A DNA stretch of 5,262 nt from Gp6-AA40 sp046765795 (GCA_046765795.1 JBKPRH010000265.1:1-5262); one strand, 5' to 3'; positions 1-4,856 are shown, numbered from the stretch's first letter. The notes: generated by a model from the letters alone, not told the origin. Made by a program: numbers and translations.

Positions 1-2
1 GC

Positions 3-158
3 ACAGGCCTCGCACGAAAAGCCACAGTCGTAGCCGGACAGCCCGGCGTCATCGTGACGCTAGAGTGCGAGGAGTGCGGCCACAAGTGGGATGTGCTGCA
101 CGATTCGCCCCCGCTACGTCCGACCACCGATCCGCCGGACAAAAAGCTCGCGTCCTAA
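3..158 (+). CDS. C-terminal fragment of a protein with a CxxCGHxW zinc-ribbon half-site (5' partial)
   Basis: The frame is open from the left window edge and ends at TAA 156-158, so the true start is outside the window. About 51 residues are visible. A predicted beta-strand (VAGQPGVIVTLE) leads into CEECGHKWDVLH, a CxxCGHxW knuckle at 66-89, and then a proline-rich tail ending in DPPDKKLAS. A CxxCGHxW knuckle usually binds zinc or is a relic of a zinc ribbon. Only one cysteine pair is visible; a second would lie upstream. Third codon positions are mostly G or C, as in the other genes here. A GTG at 51 could start a much shorter protein but has no clear SD. The function cannot be assigned. Confidence 0.5.
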   Translation, partial: TGLARKATVVAGQPGVIVTLECEECGHKWDVLHDSPPLRPTTDPPDKKLAS

Positions 159-260
159 CGTTTCTCGGTGGTTCCCGCGCGTCCTTCCGCGTGTTCGCCG
201 TGGAACTTCACTCGACAATTTTGAATCGCAACAGGATCGCGCCTTGCAATCGCCTTCGCC

Positions 261-264
261 GGAG
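261..264 (+). promoter_or_regulatory. Shine-Dalgarno GGAG for the 63-aa zinc-ribbon protein
   Basis: GGAG lies 7 nt before the ATG at 272. It fixes that ATG as the start, instead of the longer in-frame extension running back to position 65, which has no comparable ribosome-binding site. Confidence 0.6.
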
Positions 265-271
265 ACCCTTT

Positions 272-463
272 ATGCCGTACCGACGCCGCAGTCATTTGGA
301 CGTCTGGCACTGGTGCCCGAACTGTTCTAGTTGGCCTACACGCGACTTCGAAGAATCTTCCACGACCGATTCGGCGGCTCGTCGCTGCCGCGAATGCAGC
401 TCCAAGACGACCAACGAAATATGCCTGAGTGAACAGCCTCCCAAAGGCGCGTCAGAGACGTAA
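272..463 (+). CDS. 63-aa four-cysteine zinc-ribbon small protein
   Basis: This short protein starts at ATG 272 with GGAG 7 nt upstream and ends at TAA 461-463. A basic N-terminus (MPYRRRSHLD) is followed by VWHWCPNCSSWP, with C15 and C18, and a second pair CREC, with C39 and C42. The two CxxC knuckles are 20 residues apart, which is typical of a compact zinc ribbon. A fifth cysteine, C51, sits in a polar tail rich in Ser, Thr and Lys. I recall similar uncharacterised bacterial proteins with a 'WHWCxNCxxWP...C.EC' pattern, but no function is known to me. Metal binding is an inference from cysteine spacing. The gene lies 113 nt after the upstream partial gene and converges on the minus-strand operon at 520. 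Confidence 0.62.
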   Translation: MPYRRRSHLDVWHWCPNCSSWPTRDFEESSTTDSAARRCRECSSKTTNEICLSEQPPKGASET

Positions 464-471
464 GCAGACGG

Positions 472-512
472 GCACACGATTATGTGCGGTCACAAATCGA
501 TCCGCGAGCGGA
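472..512. terminator. Two small hairpins between convergent genes, possible bidirectional terminator
   Basis: The 56-nt gap between the convergent stops at 463 and 520 holds GCACA-N6-TGTGC (472-487) and TCCGC-GA-GCGGA (501-512). Neither has a U-tract, so this is a weak candidate supported mainly by its position. Confidence 0.22.
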
Positions 513-519
513 GTAATCG

Positions 520-726
520 TTAATGCACCGTCTCGGTGCCGACGAACAAGAAATCACGCAGCGCATCATGATGCTCTTCGAGCGCTTGTTCGACATCGGC
601 GTGCCACTCGACGCGCCTGCAAGGCGGCGAGCAGAACACCTGATCGTCATCGAGGTACACATGGCAGCCCGCCGCGCGCAGCGCTGCGAGCAGTGCGATC
701 GCCTCGGCATCGAAGTGCAGGCTCAC
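520..726 (-). CDS. 68-aa protein resembling a stand-alone TubC_N-like docking domain
   Basis: The start is GTG at 726-724, with a strong SD (AAGGAG) 5 nt upstream; the stop is TAA 520-522. The layout is a helix (AIALLAALRAAGCHVYL, about residues 9-25), an acidic turn (DDDQ), a strand (VFCSPP) and a second helix (VEQALEEHHDALRDFL, about 45-60). This is the pattern of TubC_N-type docking domains, which run 'LL..LR..G..L....D.L......AL..H...L..L'. In that family the domain sits at the N-terminus of NRPS/PKS subunits and also occurs as short free-standing proteins. The match is by eye only. Two cysteines (C32, C36) are not family features that I know. The GTG overlaps the preceding gene's stop (GTGA), so the two are probably translationally coupled. 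No NRPS is visible nearby. Confidence 0.55.
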   Translation of the reverse strand: MSLHFDAEAIALLAALRAAGCHVYLDDDQVFCSPPCRRVEWHADVEQALEEHHDALRDFLFVGTETVH

Positions 727-886
727 TGAGGCTCCTTAGCGGCTCGCGCTTCGACCGCCGCGATCCGCGCCTCGGCCTGCTCGAATCGGGTTTCGATGTC
801 GTGGATCAGGCCGTGGAATCGGCGGCGATGAGCGGCGGCTCGGTGGCGCGCCGCTGCGCGGCGGTCTCGTCGGCGCGGGCCAGCAC
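723..886 (-). pseudogene. Small coiled-coil-like protein, apparently frameshifted
   Basis: Translation would begin at GTG 886-884, with GGAAGGA ending 5 nt upstream and the previous gene's TGA 1 nt away. The first frame reads MLARADETAAQRRATEPP then LIAADSTA with very high G/C at third positions, but it stops at TGA 806-808. The same compositional signal resumes in another frame, reading GLIHDIETRFEQAEARI then AAVEARAAKEPQ, and ends at TGA 723-725. That stop overlaps the next gene's GTG. Joining the two halves needs one base to be added near 806-820 and gives about 54 residues with a charged Ala/Glu/Arg helix at the C-terminus. This may be a real 1-bp deletion, a sequencing error, or less likely recoding. 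If the shift is real, the product is a 26-aa peptide. No family is recognised. Confidence 0.42.
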
Positions 887-887
887 G

Positions 888-1209
888 TCAGTCCTTCCGC
901 ACGACACGCAACGCGTCATCACGCTCACGACGTTTGGCGGGTGTGCCGACCGGATCAAAGGCGTGCAAGACGATGAGATCGTCGTCACTGAAATCCGCGA
1001 TCGGCTTCTCGCTGATCACGTCCATCTCCGCTTTCGTAATGGCGCGCCCGTACTTCGTACGCCGTATTGCGTCCGACCTGCCAAAAGTCCATCGCATGTT
1101 TCGGCGTGCACATCTCGGGCAGCGACTCGAACGTCGGCACCGGTACCGACGTCGTCAACGTCGGCGGCTTCGTCAGCTTCGTGGGCTTGGTCTTCGTCGT
1201 GCGCGACAT
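888..1209 (-). pseudogene. Thr/Lys/Pro-rich small protein of unknown function, apparently frameshifted
   Basis: The start is ATG 1209-1207, with AGGTG 7 nt upstream. The first frame begins MSRTTKTKPTKLTKPPTLTT, a probably disordered basic segment, and continues ESLPEMCTPKHAMDFWQVG then RNTAYE. The piece 'TPKHAMDFWQVGRNTAYE' recalls the first helices of excisionase-type HTH domains, but it is too short to call. After about position 1054 this frame loses its G/C third-position bias and ends at 985. The bias continues in a second frame: YGRAITKAEMDVISEKP, then IADFSDDDLIVLHAFDP, then VGTPAKRRERDDALRVV, ending at TGA 888-890. Skipping one base near 1050-1062 joins them into about 106 residues. 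An alternative is two overlapping genes, 985-1209 and one starting inside near 1097. No known function is recognised. Confidence 0.42.
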
Positions 1210-1257
1210 TCGTAGGCACCTAGTGAAGTCAATCGGACTTCGGCAACGGAGGTCGGC

Positions 1258-1287
1258 ACTATGCGGGATTGGGTGAAGATCAAACAA
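1258..1287 (-). promoter_or_regulatory. Possible sigma70-type promoter of the minus-strand micro-operon
   Basis: Read on the minus strand, TTGTTT (1287-1282) and CATAGT (1263-1258) are separated by 18 nt and lie about 50 nt before the ATG at 1209. The -10 box matches 4 of 6 consensus bases and the -35 box 3 of 6. The placement is plausible but the match is weak. Confidence 0.25.
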
Positions 1288-1385
1288 CGGGCAGTAAGTC
1301 GCAGTACGCGCATCTAACGCGCACTGGAGGCACTAAGCCCATCGGCCGAGTCCTTTCTTCCGCACCATTCGACTCACCATGGCGT

Positions 1386-1401
1386 CCCGCCTTCCGGCGG
1401 G
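1386..1401. repeat. Perfect inverted repeat CCCGCC-TTCC-GGCGGG
   Basis: A 6-bp all-GC stem closes a TTCC tetraloop. It has no U-tract on either side, so it is not a canonical intrinsic terminator. It lies between divergent genes, where a terminator would not be needed, so it could be a protein-binding site, an RNA hairpin or a short dispersed repeat. Confidence 0.45.
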
Positions 1402-1415
1402 CCGGCAGGTTCGCT

Positions 1416-1429
1416 CATGGCAAGCCATG
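1416..1429. repeat. Perfect inverted repeat CATGGC-AA-GCCATG
   Basis: Two 6-bp arms are separated by AA, 14 nt after the GC hairpin and about 20 nt upstream of the -35-like box at 1448. The symmetry and position fit an operator for the promoter of the gene at 1484. No regulator can be assigned. Confidence 0.35.
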
Positions 1430-1447
1430 TCACGTCGAAGGGCCACC

Positions 1448-1476
1448 TAGACTCCCCTACTTCCTGACTCTATAGT
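1448..1476 (+). promoter_or_regulatory. Sigma70-type promoter TAGACT-N17-TATAGT, probably giving a leaderless mRNA
   Basis: The -35 box TAGACT (1448-1453, 4/6) and the -10 box TATAGT (1471-1476, 5/6) are exactly 17 nt apart. The ATG at 1484 follows the -10 box by 7 nt, so transcription would start at or next to the A of the ATG. No SD precedes this ATG, which agrees with leaderless translation. Confidence 0.5.
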
Positions 1477-1483
1477 TCACGCA

Positions 1484-1801
1484 ATGGACGTCCAGCTCCT
1501 TGCGCTTATCGCGATGATCGTCGCCGCCATCGCGGTCGCGACGAGATATCACAGCCGCGGCTGGCCCGGACGTCCAGGCTGGCAGTATCAACGCGTCTTC
1601 TCTGTCGGCTTTCTTGGTCTGCTCTTCTTCGTCTCCGGAATCATCGGCTGGGATCTCAGTCACAGTCACGGATGGTTCCGCGGCACGCGATGGGTGGACG
1701 GTCCGATCTGGTGGCAGATCGGACTCGGAGCCGGACTCCTGCTCCTCGCGATCTTCTGGGCGCGGCGAGTGCCGATGCCTTCCGCGTCGGCGCGAAGATA
1801 A
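1484..1801 (+). CDS. Small inner-membrane protein with three predicted helices
   Basis: This 105-aa protein starts at ATG 1484, immediately after a good promoter and without an SD. Three hydrophobic stretches are visible: about residues 4-20 (LLALIAMIVAAIAVAT), 38-56 (VFSVGFLGLLFFVSGIIGW) and 75-93 (IWWQIGLGAGLLLLAIFWA). A Trp/Gly/Arg-rich loop at 21-37 (RGWPGRPGWQYQR) lies between the first two. A His/Trp-rich loop at 57-74 (DLSHSHGWFRGTRW) lies between the last two. By the positive-inside rule, the Arg-rich loop at 21-37 and the Arg-rich C-terminus (ARR...ASARR) should be on the same, cytoplasmic side. I do not recognise a family, and there are no catalytic motifs. The receiver-like gene starts 67 nt downstream and could be cotranscribed, although it seems to have its own promoter. 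Confidence 0.65.
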   Translation: MDVQLLALIAMIVAAIAVATRYHSRGWPGRPGWQYQRVFSVGFLGLLFFVSGIIGWDLSHSHGWFRGTRWVDGPIWWQIGLGAGLLLLAIFWARRVPMPSASARR

Positions 1802-1832
1802 GGCCCACAAACCCCTGATCCGGCCAAGCTCA

Positions 1833-1862
1833 TTGGCGCGGACCGCAGGACTTCTCTACGCT
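1833..1862 (+). promoter_or_regulatory. Possible promoter TTGGCG-N18-TACGCT placing the start at the ATG
   Basis: The -35-like TTGGCG (1833-1838, 4/6) and a TANNNT-type -10 box TACGCT (1857-1862) lie 18 nt apart. The -10 box ends 6 nt before the ATG at 1869. This repeats the geometry seen at 1484 and again leaves no room for an SD. The -10 match is only 3/6. Confidence 0.33.
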
Positions 1863-1868
1863 GCGGAC

Positions 1869-2273
1869 ATGTCTCTGCGCGCTCACGTCGTCGCGGTCTT
1901 CAACACGAGCGAAGACACGACCGACCTCCTGCGGGTCGTGTTCGAAAACGCCGGGTTCGTCGTGATCACGGCCTTCACGAACCACTTTCGCGACGGCAAG
2001 GTCGATCTCGAAGCCTTCATGCGGCAGCATCAACCGCGCGTCATCGTTTATGACATCGCGATTCCGTATGAACAGAACTGGCGCTTGTGTCAGCACATGC
2101 GCTCGACACCGGCCTGCCAGGGTGTCGCCTTCGTGCTCACGACGACCAACGTTCGCCACGTGCGGCAGCTCGCCGGCACCGAAGAGTTACATGAGATTGT
2201 CGGGAAGCCGTATGACCTCGACGAAATCGTGGGTGCGGTGCGACAAGCGGGAGCTGAGAGCGCCCCGACATAG
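1869..2273 (+). CDS. Orphan receiver-like (CheY-fold) protein with a degenerate acidic pocket
   Basis: This 134-aa protein has the length and alternating strand/helix order of a single response-regulator receiver domain. VVAVFNTSEDTTDLL (about 7-21) occupies the beta1/alpha1 position. PRVIVYDIAIPYEQNW (about 56-71) carries the presumptive phospho-acceptor D62. FVLTTTN (88-94) supplies the conserved Thr. GKPYDLDEIVGAV (112-124) has the conserved Lys-Pro, with K113. The two acidic residues normally at the end of beta1, which bind magnesium, are replaced by Asn-Thr; Glu-Asp follow three residues later. Phosphotransfer may therefore be weak or absent. There is no output domain and no adjacent kinase. 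ATG 1869 was chosen because the receiver fold begins there and the upstream extension reads as non-coding. There is no SD. Its stop lies 12 nt from that of the convergent AraC gene. Confidence 0.72.
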   Translation: MSLRAHVVAVFNTSEDTTDLLRVVFENAGFVVITAFTNHFRDGKVDLEAFMRQHQPRVIVYDIAIPYEQNWRLCQHMRSTPACQGVAFVLTTTNVRHVRQLAGTEELHEIVGKPYDLDEIVGAVRQAGAESAPT

Positions 2274-2285
2274 GCCGCGCGGAGA

Positions 2286-3113
2286 TCATCGGCCGCTAAT
2301 CAGACGAGACGAGAAGAACCCGTTCAACTCCGCACGCCTCAGCAAATGCGCGCCAGGGGCACACCCGGCGAATTCCGAGAAGTCACGAACGAAGTGCGCC
2401 TGATCGGCGTATCCGCATTCGGCCGCGGTGTGCGTGCCTCGCTGCGGGGAGTCGAGTCGCTCGAACATTCGTAGCGCACGCTGGAACCGGGTGATGCGGG
2501 CCAGGCGCTTCGGCGAGATGCCGACCGCATTCTTGAATTGTCGTTCGAGGTGTCGCGAGGTCAGCTCGACATGGGCGGCAAGCGAGTCCATGGTGACGAG
2601 ACCCTGAGCGTGTCGAATGTGATCCACAGCCGCGTGCACGCGATGATCGATTCGGCGAATGTCCACATGTCTGGCCAACACCGATTGAACCATCCTCGCC
2701 GCATCGTCGGTGTCACGCACACGTGAGCACAGCGCGTCGAGTTCCTTCGACAACGACAAAGACAACGCATCGAGTCCTGTGGTCTGCCCGACGAGACGAT
2801 CCTGTGGCTCGAGAAAAAGCGCCGCGCCACCATGCGGCGTCAGCCGGATGCCGACGACGGCAATGTGCCCGGTCGCGCGCAGATCGAGCGGCCGAAGAAG
2901 CTGGCCGGCAAAAATCACCGAGGCCTGACGCTCCCGTTCACCGTCACCATGCACACGCTCGAACGGGTCACCAAGATGCAGAATGATCTCGGGACGACCG
3001 TCGGGCAACACCGGCTGCGCGTCGGCCATCTCGCGCGCGTCGCCGTCGAGCGTCCACACGCACTCGACGATCTTCGCGAGTGGAGGCCGTGGCTCGAATT
3101 CGCGGTATTTCAT
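2286..3113 (-). CDS. AraC-family transcriptional regulator
   Basis: This 275-aa cytoplasmic DNA-binding protein has a usual length for the family. The N-terminal half (about 1-150) begins MKYREFEPRPPLAKIVECVW, resembling the beta-rich sensor domain of the DUF6597-type AraC group; PDGRPEIILHLGD (about 37-49) also fits it. The C-terminal half holds two helix-turn-helix units. The first is around 173-196 (MDSLAAHVELTSRHLERQF), followed by GISPKRLARITRFQRAL. The second is around 228-254 and contains the AraC signature GYADQAHFVRDFSEFAG. The usual 'SP' after the second helix is CAP here. The ligand is unknown. It starts at ATG 3113 without a clear SD and is transcribed divergently from the secreted-protein gene at 3199, its most likely target besides itself. 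Confidence 0.9.
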   Translation of the reverse strand: MKYREFEPRPPLAKIVECVWTLDGDAREMADAQPVLPDGRPEIILHLGDPFERVHGDGERERQASVIFAGQLLRPLDLRATGHIAVVGIRLTPHGGAALFLEPQDRLVGQTTGLDALSLSLSKELDALCSRVRDTDDAARMVQSVLARHVDIRRIDHRVHAAVDHIRHAQGLVTMDSLAAHVELTSRHLERQFKNAVGISPKRLARITRFQRALRMFERLDSPQRGTHTAAECGYADQAHFVRDFSEFAGCAPGAHLLRRAELNGFFSSRLISGR

Positions 3114-3125
3114 TGGAGAGCCGCG

Positions 3126-3139
3126 ACGCTAACATGCGT
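3126..3139. promoter_or_regulatory. Small inverted repeat ACGC-TAACAT-GCGT in the divergent gap, possible operator
   Basis: Perfect 4-bp arms flank a 6-nt AT-rich core in the 85-bp gap between the AraC gene and the DUF6265-like gene. A second partial dyad, ACAC-N8-GTGT, lies at 3168-3183. Short arms like these can arise by chance. The position next to a divergent AraC gene is the main argument. Confidence 0.2.
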
Positions 3140-3198
3140 GTCGGATTCCTTCAAGCGGCGGGACATCACACGCGCTACAGTGTCACCGAGGCGCAGCG

Positions 3199-3678
3199 AT
3201 GATCGGTTGTGTAGCGACGTTCGTGGCGATGGCAGTGATTCTTGGCCCTCTCGACGAGGCCCGCGCACAGCGTGGCAAACCTGCCGCGCGCGCCGGTATC
3301 ACGCAGCTTGCATGGCTGGCCGGAACGTGGACTGGCCACGACGGACCGGTCGCATTCCAGGAGCGCTGGACGACTCCTGCAGGCGGGGCCATGCTGGCCG
3401 TCTCGCGCACCGTGAAAGGCGATCGGATGGTGGCCTTCGAATTCCTCCGGATCGTCGAACGCGATGGCAGCCTCGTGTACATCGCGCAACCAAATGGCCG
3501 CCCGCCCACCGAGTTCACGTTGACGGCCATCACGGCCGACAGCGCGACCTTCGAGAACCCGACGCACGATTTTCCAAAGATGATTCGCTACAGCAAACGC
3601 GCGGACGGATCGCTCGAGGCGCGAGTGAGCGATGGCGGTCAGAAAGCTGAAGTCTTCGTCTTCAGATCAAGTGAGTGA
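3199..3678 (+). CDS. Secreted DUF6265-like protein
   Basis: This 159-aa protein starts at ATG 3199, with GAGG 7 nt upstream. Residues 1-23 form a Sec-type signal peptide: a hydrophobic core (CVATFVAMAVILG) and an ARA|QR cleavage site, so the mature protein should be periplasmic or exported. The mature part begins ITQLAWLAGTWTG and continues with FQERWTTPAGGAMLAVSRTV, then FEFLRIVERDGSLVYIAQP, then TFENPTHDFPKMIRY. This order of motifs (WLAGxW, E.W..P.GG.M.G.SRT, ENP.HDFP..I.Y) is what I recall for DUF6265, a lipocalin-like beta-barrel family of unknown ligand. The gene diverges from an AraC regulator and overlaps the convergent acyl-CoA-dehydrogenase-fold gene by 17 bp. Family assignment is from memory. 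Confidence 0.82.
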   Translation: MIGCVATFVAMAVILGPLDEARAQRGKPAARAGITQLAWLAGTWTGHDGPVAFQERWTTPAGGAMLAVSRTVKGDRMVAFEFLRIVERDGSLVYIAQPNGRPPTEFTLTAITADSATFENPTHDFPKMIRYSKRADGSLEARVSDGGQKAEVFVFRSSE

Positions 3679-4855
3679 TATTGGGTTCGACGCCCAACAA
3701 CGCCTTGCCGTAGACCTCGAGATTCACCTGCCACTCAGTGATGGCGTGATGGCTGGCCGTATGGACATCGCGCCAGAGACGCTGCATGCGGTTGCTGTCG
3801 GCGAGACTGGACGTCCCGTGAGCCTGGACGAGGATTTCAACGGCATCCCGGCAGTACTTCGCCGCGAGCGCGGTGTCCATACGCACACGCGCACGCGCCG
3901 TGACATCCATCAAGCGATTTTCTTGCGCGTAGCGATCGAGATCCTCTGCCGCACGCCGCGCATGCAGGAACGCCGTATCGATCTTCATCGCCGCCTCGGC
4001 AATCTGCATCTGGAAGCCAGCTGAATCGGCCTGCCTGGCGAAGTTCGTGTGGGTGATGCCGCGCGTCTTGGATTTGGCGATCGCGTGCTCGAGCGCCGAC
4101 TGGGCGACGCCTAGCTGAGACGGCGCGAGGATGAGCACCGTGATCGGCACGAACGCCGCGCGATACACGACTTCGTCGGTATGCTCCGTGCGATACGTGC
4201 CCCCGAATGCCTGTGGATACGGCAGGAAGCGATGCTCCGGGACGAACACGTTCTTCGCCACGATCGTGTTGCTGCCAGTGCCCTTCATGCCGGCCATGAA
4301 CCAGGTGTCCTCGACGATCAGGTCCTCGATCGGCATCAGCGACAGCCCGAGATTCGTCATCTCGCCGCGCTCGTCCTTCATGTGGATGCCACAGGCCGCC
4401 CACTGCGCGTGCATCGAACCTGACGCCCACGGCCATCGACCGCTGACGCGCCACCCACCGTCGACCGGTACCGTCTCGCCGTTCGGCGCGAGTGACCCGG
4501 CAATCCACGCGTCGCGATTGGCGCCCCAGATGTCGGCCTGCGCGCGCTCAGGGAACAACGATGCCAGCCACGCGCAGACGTTGATCAGGCTAGCCACCCA
4601 CGACGTCGAGCCGCAACCTCGCCCGAGCTCCGCCATCACGTCGATGTAGGTGCGCACGCTCGTCTGATGTCCACCAAACCGCGCCGGCACCATCAACCGG
4701 CACAGACCGGCGTCCTTCAGCGCCTGCACGTTCTCGTCCGCGAGACGACGGAGTGAGTCGGTCTTCTCGGCGTTGCGTTCGAGGATCGGCCTGATGGTCG
4801 CTGCCCGCTCGATGAGGGTTGCTGCCGTGAGTGAGCTGCCCGGCATCGTGGCCAT
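3662..4855 (-). CDS. Acyl-CoA-dehydrogenase-fold flavoprotein, probably a flavin-dependent monooxygenase
   Basis: This 397-aa protein has the normal length for the family. The N-terminal helical domain (about 10-115) has RLADENVQALKDAGLCRLM, then VPARFGGHQ, and ELGRGCGSTSWVASL. The middle beta domain (about 120-230) has GGWRVSGRWPWASGSMHAQW, MKGTGSNTIVAKNVFVPEHR. The C-terminal helical domain (about 235-397) ends WRDVHTASHHAITEWQ ... VYGKALLGVEPN. The 'WxxxSG..HA.W' and 'RD.hta..H' patterns are those of group D two-component monooxygenases (HsaA, HpaB-C2, DszC relatives), which use reduced FMN or FAD supplied by a separate reductase. The acyl-CoA dehydrogenase catalytic Glu context is not seen. 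No reductase is visible here, so the substrate is unknown. ATG 4855 lies 1 nt after the upstream stop and lacks an SD, suggesting translational coupling; ATG 4846 is an alternative. Confidence 0.85.
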   Translation of the reverse strand: MATMPGSSLTAATLIERAATIRPILERNAEKTDSLRRLADENVQALKDAGLCRLMVPARFGGHQTSVRTYIDVMAELGRGCGSTSWVASLINVCAWLASLFPERAQADIWGANRDAWIAGSLAPNGETVPVDGGWRVSGRWPWASGSMHAQWAACGIHMKDERGEMTNLGLSLMPIEDLIVEDTWFMAGMKGTGSNTIVAKNVFVPEHRFLPYPQAFGGTYRTEHTDEVVYRAAFVPITVLILAPSQLGVAQSALEHAIAKSKTRGITHTNFARQADSAGFQMQIAEAAMKIDTAFLHARRAAEDLDRYAQENRLMDVTARARVRMDTALAAKYCRDAVEILVQAHGTSSLADSNRMQRLWRDVHTASHHAITEWQVNLEVYGKALLGVEPNITHLI

Positions 4856-4856
4856 A

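Larger units (their letters stand above)
1210..1483. other. Divergent intergenic region without a supported gene
   Basis: This 274-nt stretch separates the minus-strand operon from the plus-strand membrane-protein gene. Open frames here lack an SD and coding-like third-position bias. It contains promoter-like sequences for both directions and two perfect hairpins at 1386-1401 and 1416-1429. I see no other structure. Confidence 0.5.

Noticed and set aside
523..729. Plus-strand 68-aa frame opposite the TubC_N-like gene
   Set aside because: It is antisense to a minus-strand gene with AAGGAG-GTG and a sensible domain pattern. The plus frame has no SD and an unconvincing composition.
1078..1130. 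Excisionase-type HTH in TPKHAMDFWQVGRNTAYE
   Set aside because: Only the first helices resemble the family. The recognition-helix continuation and wing are absent in either frame, so no DNA-binding call was made.
429..1223. A 264-codon plus-strand open frame across the micro-operon
   Set aside because: The product is an Arg/Ser/Ala-rich shadow of GC-rich minus-strand coding. The minus strand has SD-led starts, stop/start overlaps and clear third-position bias here.
1312..1318. ATCTAAC, matching the RYYYAAC inverse core of an integron attC site
   Set aside because: No GTTRRRY partner or attC-like inner arms lie within the next 150 nt, and a 7-nt degenerate match is expected by chance.
1269..1475. 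A 68-aa plus-strand frame in the divergent intergenic region
   Set aside because: It has no SD, no coding-like third-position bias, and runs through the two hairpins and the promoter of the next gene.
2832..3650. A 272-codon plus-strand open frame spanning the AraC gene start and the DUF6265-like gene
   Set aside because: It is antisense to AraC and out of frame with the signal-peptide-bearing gene. The residues are Arg-rich noise.
3837..4508. A 223-codon minus-strand frame inside the monooxygenase-like gene
   Set aside because: It is a same-strand out-of-frame shadow with an Arg/Ala/Gly-rich product, while the main frame has clear family motifs.
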